NCBI RefSeq assembly: GCF_014651635.1
Contig: NZ_BMXG01000010.1
Location: forward strand, 101,965 to 165,964
Origin: Cerasicoccus arenae
Lineage (GTDB): Bacteria; Verrucomicrobiota; Verrucomicrobiia; Opitutales; Cerasicoccaceae
DNA length: 64,000 nucleotides
Direction of reading: 5' to 3'
The notes beneath the pieces were generated by a model. It was not told where the DNA came from. It saw only the letters and a program-made list of their open reading frames with translations, and made no database searches. Made by a program: the position numbers and the translations under genes. Shown in pieces: positions 43,213 to 51,536 of this stretch (the first letter of the stretch is position 1; every line of letters starts with the position of its first letter).

Positions 43213-44094
43213 ATGCATATGAAATTACTCCCATCATCCCCGCGCCTCCAAACCCGAACCTTTGGCCTTGTTGCATGTCTGCTTGGCATTGCATCGGTCA
43301 GCCATGCGGCGACCATTTTCGAGCAAAACTTCAACTCCAGCAACACGGTCAGTGATTACGTTCTCCCCGGCGGCACCGCATCGGGCAGCCTTTTCACGGA
43401 TATTTCCGGTCCTGCCGGCATGACTCAGTCCATCACTAATGGGGCGCTGTTGCTCTCCAATGTAAGCGGCTCAGGAAACGACTCGCAGGGCTTTCGCTAC
43501 ACCGGTGGCTTCACGGGCGGCACGCCCAGCTTCCTGATGGTAGAGTATGACTTTGATTTGACGACATCATCCAATTCTACCGGGCAAACTAATTTTGTTT
43601 TTGGTAATAATGACGAGGTCAGCCGTCCATATGGTCAAGGTAGTATTTCTACCACGAATAGTTTCGGTTATGTAGCCGTTAAGGGTGGCAACACGGCGGG
43701 TACCATACAGATATCCGTCAACACGACTTCTGGTTTCCAAATTCCAGCTTTCACACCCGAAGGTACGTTAACCTTTCGTCTGTATTTGAACGATACAGGA
43801 GGTAATGTGAATTATGTCGGCCCAAATGGCGGTAACTACACCTCGAACAGCGAAACCATTTCCGTCTGGTATGAGGACGGAGGCACTTGGAATGATTATA
43901 ATCTTAACGTGGCGGCCAACTCGGGAGATCTCTATGGATTCCGCTTCATTCATAAGAACACAGCCGAAAGCGTAGCAATTGACAACATTGCGATTTACGA
44001 CTCTACAGTGATACCAGAGCCTTCCCAAGTCGCTCTTGCAATGGGGAGTTTCCTGCTGGTTGGCGCGATGATCTACCGCCGCCGCAAGGCTTAA
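43213..44094 (+). CDS. PEP-CTERM sorting-domain protein
   Basis: About 293 residues from ATG 43213 (MHMKLLPSSP; a second ATG at 43219). The earlier GTG at 43171 is rejected because the signal region (TFGLVACLLGIASVSHAATI) begins after 43213. The mature part is a beta-sandwich-like domain (FEQNFNSSNTVSDYVLPGG, FLMVEYDFDLTTSSNSTG, SVAIDNIAIYDS). The C-terminus holds the sorting signal VIPEPSQVALAMGSFLLVG, then the basic tail YRRRKA. It is a surface or matrix protein processed by an exosortase not found here. Regulated by the site at 43111 and closed by the terminator at 44149. Confidence 0.9.
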   Translation: MHMKLLPSSPRLQTRTFGLVACLLGIASVSHAATIFEQNFNSSNTVSDYVLPGGTASGSLFTDISGPAGMTQSITNGALLLSNVSGSGNDSQGFRYTGGFTGGTPSFLMVEYDFDLTTSSNSTGQTNFVFGNNDEVSRPYGQGSISTTNSFGYVAVKGGNTAGTIQISVNTTSGFQIPAFTPEGTLTFRLYLNDTGGNVNYVGPNGGNYTSNSETISVWYEDGGTWNDYNLNVAANSGDLYGFRFIHKNTAESVAIDNIAIYDSTVIPEPSQVALAMGSFLLVGAMIYRRRKA

Positions 44095-44148
44095 TTCCGG
44101 TTGCTTCGGCCTCGCTAAAGAATCGTAGAGGCCTACTTCTTTTACGCG

Positions 44149-44181
44149 ACCGGCGGGTGAAACCTGCCGGTTGTTTTTTTT
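44149..44181 (+). terminator. Strong intrinsic terminator
   Basis: A 10-bp stem (ACCGGCGGGT / ACCTGCCGGT, one G-U pair, GAA loop) is followed by TG and eight T, 55 bp after the PEP-CTERM stop. Confidence 0.92.
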
Positions 44182-44236
44182 GATTTCATCATGTAATATT
44201 TTGCATGAAACGCTTCGCATTGAACTGACTGAATAT

Positions 44237-45583
44237 ATGAGCTACTCACCCGTTCAATATCCTCTACCTACATTCGCACGATACCGGGCGGTCCATTTAG
44301 CCACATGGAAGCCCGGTACGGACGCCGCATTTGCAAGCTCTGGCGGAGAGCGGATGCCTCTTCCGACAGGCCTACTGCACCGCACTGCCTGCTCGCCGAG
44401 TCGTGCGGGTCTGCTGTCAGGTGAGACTTCCCACCAGGCTGGGATGGTGGCACTGGCACATCGGGGCGGCCGGCTCGTTCACCCCGTCATCTCGCGAGTT
44501 TCCTGGCCGGACATGGTTATGAAACCGTGCTGGCGGGCTTCGAGCATGTCGGCCTTCCCGAGATTTGTGGCTACACGAAAGTTTCAGATGTCGATCGCAA
44601 CACCGGGCAGGATATCGTTGATTACGCGACGGATTTCCTACGCACGGTTGAAGGGGAAAAGCCCTTTTTCCTCGATGTCGGCTTTATGGAGACACATCGT
44701 ACCGAGTGGGTCTCACATGGCTTCAATCAGGAGCGATATTCACCGCACGACGGCGATGGTAGCCCCAATTATGTCTGCCCGCCGCCTAGTTTACCCGACG
44801 CTCCGGAAGCTCGCCGTGATTGGTTTTATTTTCAACACGCCGTGGAGCGTCTCGACGGATATTACGGTCAGGTAATCGCCTCCCTCACTGCCTCAGGCCT
44901 TGTGGAGAACACACTCGTTCTTGCCACGACCGACCAATGGCATCGCTTTTCCGCTTCATGAGTGCAGTCTGACGTCGCTCGGAACTGGTGTGTATTTTAA
45001 TCCTCCGTTTGCCTGGTGGCCTCAATGCCGGGCTTGCTAGGGTCTCCCATCTGGATTTCTATCCAACGGTATGCGATCTGCTGAAACTTGAGGCCCCCGA
45101 ATGGCTGCAGGGTAATTCCCTGCTTCCTCTAATGCTCGGGGAAGTCGACAGCGTTCGAGACGCGGTTTTCTCAGAAGTGACCTTTCATGCGGCTTTCGAA
45201 CTGAAGCGCTCAGTCCGCACGCAGGATTGAAACTACATCCGTAATTTCGCCGTGCCTCATCCCACTATTTTGCCTAACTGCGACGACGACCACAGCAAAC
45301 GTTTTTTACTGACAAAAGGATGGGGGGGCGGATCACACCAGCCGAAGAACTGTATAACCTGAATTTCGATCCTCATGAACAGGCCAATCTAGCGGGCGAC
45401 CCTGCTTATGGCAAAATACTTGAAGAACTACGGGCACGCCTTCTGACATGGATGTGAAATACCAGCGATCCACTGCTCAATCCCGATCCGACGTCGCTTC
45501 CTTTGTCACTGACCATCAATACCTGGGACCAACAGCAACTTGGAGGAGGCGAAACAGCATTCATTTGGGACAGTGGCGATTGA
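44237..45583 (+). pseudogene. Decayed S1-type sulfatase
   Basis: A sulfatase can be followed through at least four broken frames. HSHDTGRSI (44271, then a stop) is the usual N-terminal metal region; LFRQAYCTALPAR and, in another frame, ACSPSRAGLLSGE cover the CxPSR modification site. A long intact piece, 44527-44961, reads GYETVLAGFEHVGLPE, EKPFFLDVGFMETHR and NTLVLATTDQW. Then come VSHLDFYPTVCDLLKLEAP (from about 45030) and [15 protein letters not shown] with a stop after RARLLTWM. Sequence still matching the family runs on to 45583. The gene was clearly functional in an ancestor and lost several frames. Confidence 0.85.
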
Positions 45584-45619
45584 GCACGCACCGAGCATTC
45601 GGTTTAGTGGAAAGCGTCG

Positions 45620-47923
45620 CTAGTTTTTGATTTCGATGATTGAGATCCACGCGACATCGACGTCGTGGTCGAACTGTATGGTGAGTGGAGTGCCTCGGGA
45701 GGTGACGCGCCCTTCGAAGTTTGGCTTGGCACCCTGGGGAGCGCTCAAAGTAAGTTTGAGCGGGCCACCTGCGCCTCCGTCGACGATTGCATTGATGTCG
45801 GATGTGCCAGAGCGGGCGTATCCGCATATCTCATAGTCGCCGGGTTCGACGTCGATTTTAAATTCAGTATTCCGCTTGAAGCGTGTGATGTCGCGGGTCA
45901 AAGGTGCTAGGCGGTCGTAGTCTCGGTCTCCGTCTGAGGCAGCCGAGGTAGTGAAGCCGTAGCCCATTTGCGATGAGTATCGGTCGCCTTTAGTCACGGT
46001 GGTAAAGGGGCGCATCAGGCCGTGGCCTTGGAGCAGGCCGCCGTATTCATGCGTGCCGAAGTCAAAGAGATACATTTTCAAGGTTTTTGATTCTTCAAGT
46101 GAACGTATCGCCTGGTTCTTCATCTCAAGTGCTTTGTCTTTCAGGGCAAATACCTCGCTGATGTCACCGATATCAGAAATATAAACTGGGAAGTCGCCTA
46201 ACGCCCACTCACCGTTGAGTTCTGCCCGACGTTTATTCCCAAAGGCATCCGTGATTGTTACGGTTCCAAGGTTAAGATTGACGCTATCTCCGCCTTCGAC
46301 TGCCCAGGCCGTTAGCATTGGGCCGTTTCTTGTTTTCCATAGGATAAGGCGGATATTTTTATTGGGGTGGGGCAATACCAGGCAGTCACGCGTACCGACA
46401 CCATCGAGTTCCCGGATCAGCGTTGCCATAGTCAGCCAGGAAGGACGGATGTTCTCGTCGTTGTCGATCAACCCGGCACCAGCATGCTGTGAGGGCGTTG
46501 AGCCCTTCTCGCGGTACCAGAAAATGCGGTCTACGCCGTTGGCAAAGGCGAGCAAATATACACGGGGTAATTTAGCGCAGTGCATGCGCAGGGTGCTGCC
46601 AATTTTACCTCCGACATCGTACCCTGTTTCGGTGATCCAAATTTCGGCTTCGGGCTTGAATTGGTTGCGCCAGGCATCGAGGTCGATCAGGTTTTCCTCG
46701 AAGGTGCGGGCACCATCGACAGCGACGCCGGTGCGATTTGCGTTGGGATCCAAAGTGGCGGTCTCAGGCAGGGATTTACCACTATAGTAGTGGACGTTGA
46801 TTATATCGGTGAAATCGAGTGGGTGTTTCCCGTCGGGATAAGTATAGGTGCGGAGCTGGTCGACTAGCTCCGGTGCCAGACCGGCGTAGCTGGAGTGTGA
46901 GATCAGTACATCTGGGTCAGCAGCTTTGCCGGCTTCTGCTGCAGGGCGAAACATTTCAAAATACTGTTCCATGCTGCCGACCCAGAAACCCCAATTGGGG
47001 TTGGTCAAGTTTACCTCGTTCCACAGTTCCAGCATCGCTAGTTGATCTAGACCAGATTTCTTATTCTTGGATTTAAGAGCTGAGTTTGGATGATTTACAT
47101 CGCCATACCGTGCGATGGTCTGAAAGACAGCGTCGGCGTAGTAGGCATTGTCGGTGGGGGGATAAACCAGTTTGCGCGGCTTTTTAATATCTTCGGGCGC
47201 GGAGGAGGCCCACCAGGGAGTCTGGAAAAAGTAGCCTGCCATCTTGAAGCCGGCCGCCTTGTAAGCTGCCAAGATTTCGTCCATTTTAACATTCCAGGGA
47301 GCGACGCTGCCATCGAAGGCATACTCGTCTTTGCTTGGGTTAACAAATGCCCACTTGAGGTTTTCGAAGCGAATCCATCCGACCCCTAGCCGACGCAGAT
47401 TGTCTATGTATTTCGGGTTCGATGAATTCATGCCAAAGCGTGAATCCTCTGGTAATTCTGGCAATGACTCATGCATTACGATTTGATGGTCATAAAGCAA
47501 TTGAGTTGCACCACCGAGATTCACGCTGAGTGCGACGAAATAGTATCCGACTGGAATGCCTTGCTCGGTGCTTATCTCAAAGGTCTTCTTGCCATTAGCA
47601 GGCACCTCAATTTTCATGGAGGCACTGTCAGCTTCGGGGCCAATCTCAGGGAGGGAAAGCTCGCCCAAGGAGGGCGCTGGAGCGCTTTCTTCGGAGAACT
47701 CCGAGTCGACCTGAACCGAGAGCGATATTGTGCCGGAGAGGCTACGGTTGCTTTGATTGTGGACGGTGACTTCGCGTATTATCGGTTGGCCGGGATCCGT
47801 TGTGTTCACACCGTTTTGCGTCGCAGCGAAAGGGATGCCAACGGAGCCGGGCATGGTGTCGGCTTGTAGCAGGGAAACGCTGATAATTAGGGAGAGGGCA
47901 GTGACGAGAAGTTTTGAGGCCAT
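45620..47923 (-). CDS. Secreted clan GH-A glycoside hydrolase (GH39-like) with C-terminal beta domain
   Basis: 767 residues, signal peptide MASKLLVTALSLIISVSLLQ. An N-terminal Ig-like sandwich (about 25-155) precedes a TIM barrel with RFGMNSSNPKYIDNLRRLGV, acid/base Glu in MLELWNEVNLTNPNWG (about 301) and nucleophile Glu in IWITETGYDVGG (about 430). The last 200 residues contain a heptad-rich helix (FALKDKALEMKNQAIRSLEE) and a jelly-roll domain (GDYEICGYARSGTSDINAIV). It shares plan and catalytic motifs with the 40178-42916 enzyme. It lies 40 bp downstream of the GH94-like gene, so the operator at 50313 probably controls both. Exact specificity unknown. Confidence 0.83.
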   Translation of the reverse strand: MASKLLVTALSLIISVSLLQADTMPGSVGIPFAATQNGVNTTDPGQPIIREVTVHNQSNRSLSGTISLSVQVDSEFSEESAPAPSLGELSLPEIGPEADSASMKIEVPANGKKTFEISTEQGIPVGYYFVALSVNLGGATQLLYDHQIVMHESLPELPEDSRFGMNSSNPKYIDNLRRLGVGWIRFENLKWAFVNPSKDEYAFDGSVAPWNVKMDEILAAYKAAGFKMAGYFFQTPWWASSAPEDIKKPRKLVYPPTDNAYYADAVFQTIARYGDVNHPNSALKSKNKKSGLDQLAMLELWNEVNLTNPNWGFWVGSMEQYFEMFRPAAEAGKAADPDVLISHSSYAGLAPELVDQLRTYTYPDGKHPLDFTDIINVHYYSGKSLPETATLDPNANRTGVAVDGARTFEENLIDLDAWRNQFKPEAEIWITETGYDVGGKIGSTLRMHCAKLPRVYLLAFANGVDRIFWYREKGSTPSQHAGAGLIDNDENIRPSWLTMATLIRELDGVGTRDCLVLPHPNKNIRLILWKTRNGPMLTAWAVEGGDSVNLNLGTVTITDAFGNKRRAELNGEWALGDFPVYISDIGDISEVFALKDKALEMKNQAIRSLEESKTLKMYLFDFGTHEYGGLLQGHGLMRPFTTVTKGDRYSSQMGYGFTTSAASDGDRDYDRLAPLTRDITRFKRNTEFKIDVEPGDYEICGYARSGTSDINAIVDGGAGGPLKLTLSAPQGAKPNFEGRVTSRGTPLTIQFDHDVDVAWISIIEIKN

Positions 47924-47963
47924 ATATGAGAAGTTCTCCTAAGCCTTTAGGCGGGGATGTTTT

Positions 47964-50288
47964 TTAGAATGTGATTTCCAATAGGTTGTTATTTTCGCTT
48001 AATTGCTCGGCCTTGATTGGTACGCTATTGATCGAATTACCATTTAAAAAGCGGGAGCCTATACCGGTACGTTTCCACTCTATCTGGATTTGTTTGTTAC
48101 GGTAGTTTCGCGACATGCTGGCCCGATCCCAATCGGAGGGGAGTTTCGCACGCACATCTAGTCCATCTATTCCCGCGACGACTCCCAGAATGCTTTCTAT
48201 TGCCGTTCGGAATGCCCAACCTGCGGTCCCGGTACGCCAGGAAAAGTAGGATCGCCCAGAAGAATCTTTGCCAGCTTCTGGGGCATAGTAGGAGTTGGTT
48301 AGGGAAAATGGTTCCTGATGGGAGTGAGAGGGCGGGTTTTGGGGGTTAATGGGCAGAATCCGTTTGAGGGTGTCCAGTGCATCGTCCACCCGTCCGCTCT
48401 GTCCCAGTGCATAAGCCATAAACATACTTCCATGGCAGTAATTGCCTCCGTTCTCAAGATGGCCCGGCGGGGTGCTGCTGAGTAGGCCTATGCTAGGATC
48501 GAAACGGGTATAGGGTGGGTTTAGCAGGCGGAAACCATGGTCGACCTGTAAATAACGATAGGTGGCCTCCAGTACGGAGGGAATCTGTTCCTCGGTCGCA
48601 ATCCCACTGATCATGCTCCAAGCTTGGGGGAGCAGGTAAATGGAGCCTTCGGCACAGTCAGGTGTCCCGACTGGATGACCCGCGTCGGTGAAAGCGCGTG
48701 AGTACCATTGCCCATTCCAGGCCTCCCTGCGCAGATCATCGGTTACTGTGCGATACCGCTGTTCGAAGCTTTGTGCATCATTGGCCTTGCCGACTTTGGC
48801 GGCGATTTCAGCCAAGAGGCGGAGCGATTGCGCCAAAGCCATGGTAGTCCAGACGCTTTGGCCTTTGCCATCTTTGCCGATACCTGTCAGACGGTCGTTC
48901 CAGTCCCCATAAGGCATCAGGCAGAGTTTGCGATCTCCGCGATTATTCCAAAGGTAGTCAGCACCTCGCTTGAGGTGCTCGTAAACGGAGCTTGCTTCTT
49001 CGGATTCAAAAAACGGTGCCCTTTCTTCGAGCAATTCAAAGTCCCCGGTTTCTGCGAGATAGGCGTGCGTGGCAAAGATCAGCCAAGCTCCGCCGTCATT
49101 ATACTGGTCACGGTCGACAGGGCCCCACTTCCGGACGGTGCGCCCGTCGTCATACTGGTAAGGAAGGCAGTCCAGAATCATCTTCCGCGAGCGTTGTGGG
49201 TCGAGAAGGGTGAAGGCCCAGGCATCCTGGTTACTGTCACGGAAACCTTTGGCCCAACCCCGATTCCAATAAGCGCTGTAGGTCAGCTGATGTTTGATCC
49301 AGGTATTTGTGTATAAGTCGAATACGGGGTCAGGAGTGCTGACGGTTAGTTTGCCGTAAAGGTCGTCAAACCATTTGCTCTGCTGGTCTTTGGAACGGCG
49401 AACTTGCTCACTTCTGAAACGGGGTTCGTCAACACCAGTCGCATTAAAGCGAAGTCCAAGGGCGATGAGTAGGTCTTTTGACTCGCCGGGACACAGCGTG
49501 TGCTCTGAGTAACCACAAAGGATGGGTGCTTCAATTGCACTGTCGGCTTCAGGCCAATTGCATATTAGCGCGTCGGGCCGGGTGAGATTACCGTAGGTAC
49601 CAGTGAAATCTAGCCGTGTAAATAGAGCCCCTCCGAAGACATCACTGGATTCGAGGAATGCCGTTCGGGTTTTCCCGGTTAGTGGCTCTAGGCTGTGCAA
49701 TTCGAGACAGTGACCGTCCCGCGATCGAGCCGAACTAAAGGGATTGGCAGTTTGGAATTTCGCGGAGCCTTGATTGAGGGCGAGATCAGTGTAAAAGATG
49801 ACGCGCCAAGTCGCAGTGCTTTGTCCCGTGTTATGGAGGCTTGTTTCAAAGTATTCTACTGGGTTCTCTGTATCCACAGTATGCGTAATCGTCAGTCGCA
49901 AACCATACTGTTCGATTTCTGTAATGCTGTAGTTTAGTCCATATCGATACTTAAAGTTATTGAAGTCTCGATTACAAATTGGGCTGTAACCCGGGGAAAA
50001 GAGCTGCCCGGTGTCGACATTTTGAAGATAGAAGTATTTGTGGCCAGACCAGTTGAGGAGAATCGTCTCCCCTGAATCTTCTCGTTTGTAACTGATCCCT
50101 CCGGTAGTCTGATTTGGATGGGTATTGTAGTGGGTGTTCCAGAGTATGTTCTTCCATGGGCGTGGCGAAAAAGGGCTGAGAAGGACATATTCCCTGTTCT
50201 TCTGGTCGAAATACCCCCACGGGGTGGTTTCTATCCGTGAGTTTTGCTGCGGATTGACGACAGGGCCTTTGGATGTGGTTGAATGCAT
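47964..50288 (-). CDS. Glycoside hydrolase family 94-like phosphorylase
   Basis: 774 residues, no signal peptide, cytoplasmic. The N-terminal beta-sandwich (about 20-290, TPWGYFDQKNREYVLLSPFS, NWSGHKYFYLQNVDTGQLFS) and (alpha/alpha)6 barrel match GH94 cellobiose/chitobiose-phosphorylase relatives. The acid Asp is in LMPYGDWNDRL (about 460), and the phosphate-binding loop in FSWRTGTAGWAF (about 684). Such enzymes split beta-linked oligosaccharides with phosphate to give a sugar 1-phosphate, saving ATP. In this locus it would act on disaccharides released by the secreted hydrolases. The linkage is not deducible. Operator 24 bp upstream. Confidence 0.88.
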   Translation of the reverse strand: MHSTTSKGPVVNPQQNSRIETTPWGYFDQKNREYVLLSPFSPRPWKNILWNTHYNTHPNQTTGGISYKREDSGETILLNWSGHKYFYLQNVDTGQLFSPGYSPICNRDFNNFKYRYGLNYSITEIEQYGLRLTITHTVDTENPVEYFETSLHNTGQSTATWRVIFYTDLALNQGSAKFQTANPFSSARSRDGHCLELHSLEPLTGKTRTAFLESSDVFGGALFTRLDFTGTYGNLTRPDALICNWPEADSAIEAPILCGYSEHTLCPGESKDLLIALGLRFNATGVDEPRFRSEQVRRSKDQQSKWFDDLYGKLTVSTPDPVFDLYTNTWIKHQLTYSAYWNRGWAKGFRDSNQDAWAFTLLDPQRSRKMILDCLPYQYDDGRTVRKWGPVDRDQYNDGGAWLIFATHAYLAETGDFELLEERAPFFESEEASSVYEHLKRGADYLWNNRGDRKLCLMPYGDWNDRLTGIGKDGKGQSVWTTMALAQSLRLLAEIAAKVGKANDAQSFEQRYRTVTDDLRREAWNGQWYSRAFTDAGHPVGTPDCAEGSIYLLPQAWSMISGIATEEQIPSVLEATYRYLQVDHGFRLLNPPYTRFDPSIGLLSSTPPGHLENGGNYCHGSMFMAYALGQSGRVDDALDTLKRILPINPQNPPSHSHQEPFSLTNSYYAPEAGKDSSGRSYFSWRTGTAGWAFRTAIESILGVVAGIDGLDVRAKLPSDWDRASMSRNYRNKQIQIEWKRTGIGSRFLNGNSINSVPIKAEQLSENNNLLEITF

Positions 50289-50312
50289 ATTGAGTGCTTT
50301 ACGTTGAACATA

Positions 50313-50324
50313 TACTACGTAATA
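50313..50324. promoter_or_regulatory. LacI-type operator (phosphorylase / GH operon)
   Basis: TACTACGTAATA, 11 of 12 matches, followed by GCAATG, 24 bp upstream of the GH94-like start, in the divergent gap shared with the LacI gene (160 bp from its start). Confidence 0.82.
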
Positions 50325-50483
50325 GCAATGGAAAAATAAGAATTCCGATGAATTGGCAACGTTTCAGCTTAACCTTTTAGAAAGGGAGGGTTAGCCTCTG
50401 TAGTAATTCTAAACTTGTGTAGGAACGGAGGTTAAATTAGTGTGCTTGATTATTGATTTCACTTTTATCGTAGTATCAAAAAT

Positions 50484-51530
50484 ATGACAACAGAAGTAAA
50501 AAACGGAAAGAACCGGGCGCAACGCCCGACCTTCCGGGACTTGGTGAAACTGACCGGCTATTCGCAAGGTGCGATATCGCGTGCCTTCAACGGACAGCCG
50601 GGTATCGGCGAAGCAACGCGCGAGAAGATATTAAAGGCGGCCCGTGAGATCGGCTACTATCCGAATCCGGCAGCGAGAAATTTTAAACGTGGCTACACCT
50701 CTAGAATCGGAATCGTCCTGCCCAATCTGGGAAACACGAACTACTCTGAGTTATACGAGCAGTTGGATTTGGTTAATGCGAAGGGGGGGTACAGCTCAAT
50801 TCTTGCGATTACTCACGACTCAGAGACTGTGGAGGCAGATACCTTGTTGCACTGGTCTGCTGGAGAAACCGATGGTTTGATTATCAATCCAATCGTGAGT
50901 GGAAAGAACGTAGATTTGTACCGGAAACTAAAATCGTGGGGTTTCCCGATTGTCTTACTTTATAGGCTTTTTGGCAGCGAATTCGATGGCGTTTACATCG
51001 ATTACAAGGCTTGTTTGCGCCAAGCTCTTATTTACCTGCAAGATGTGGGGCACCGCAAGGTTGCTTATGTGGGTTTTTCGAATCTTAGGAAGCCAGTGGG
51101 AAAACTGTGGCTTCTCCTAGAGCTATTAAAGGAATTGGAAATGGAATTTGATGAGACAGGGTCGGTCTTTGATATTGCTGGTGACGAGGCCGGTATTCGG
51201 GCATTCAGCCAATGGAACCTTCAGGGGCGCCGTCCGACCGCAGTTGTTACCTACAGCGACCAAACGGCGATTTCACTCTATTCGGATGCGGTTAGCATGG
51301 GTTTGGAAATTCCCCGCGATATCTCTATATTCGGAAGTGATGATGTTGCCGGTGCCAAGGCAGTGGGCCTATCGACCATTCGAGTGGACCGTTCTCTAAT
51401 GGCTCGTGTAATCGTGGATATTCTCCATGCTCGGATGCGTGATTTCGATGCGCCCACACGGATTCAAACTTTGCCTTGTGAACTAGTATTAAGACGGTCT
51501 ATGGGGCCAGTCCCGAAATCGAAGAAATAG
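50484..51530 (+). CDS. LacI-family transcriptional regulator, candidate master regulator of the island
   Basis: 348 residues. The N-terminal helix-turn-helix (about 13-60) reads TFRDLVKLTGYSQGAISRAF, with the hinge segment YYPNPAARNFKRG. The effector domain is the periplasmic-binding-like fold of the family: SRIGIVLPNLGNTNYSELYE, GLIINPIVSGK, YIDYKACLRQALIYLQDVGH, ISIFGSDDVAGAKAV and STIRVDRSLMARVIVDIL. The recognition helix (SQGAISRAF) differs from the common xxTVSRVL form. It is the only regulator in the island, divergent from the phosphorylase operon and convergent with the rhamnosidase gene (6 bp apart). The palindromes with a central CG are the kind of site this family binds, so it is the natural candidate to bind all of them. 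Confidence 0.92.
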   Translation: MTTEVKNGKNRAQRPTFRDLVKLTGYSQGAISRAFNGQPGIGEATREKILKAAREIGYYPNPAARNFKRGYTSRIGIVLPNLGNTNYSELYEQLDLVNAKGGYSSILAITHDSETVEADTLLHWSAGETDGLIINPIVSGKNVDLYRKLKSWGFPIVLLYRLFGSEFDGVYIDYKACLRQALIYLQDVGHRKVAYVGFSNLRKPVGKLWLLLELLKELEMEFDETGSVFDIAGDEAGIRAFSQWNLQGRRPTAVVTYSDQTAISLYSDAVSMGLEIPRDISIFGSDDVAGAKAVGLSTIRVDRSLMARVIVDILHARMRDFDAPTRIQTLPCELVLRRSMGPVPKSKK

Positions 51531-51536
51531 GTATTT

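Noticed and set aside
50464-50475. TTATCGTAGTATC just upstream of the LacI start as an autoregulatory operator
   Set aside because: Only about 8 of 12 matches and the conserved ACGTA core is missing; too weak to call.
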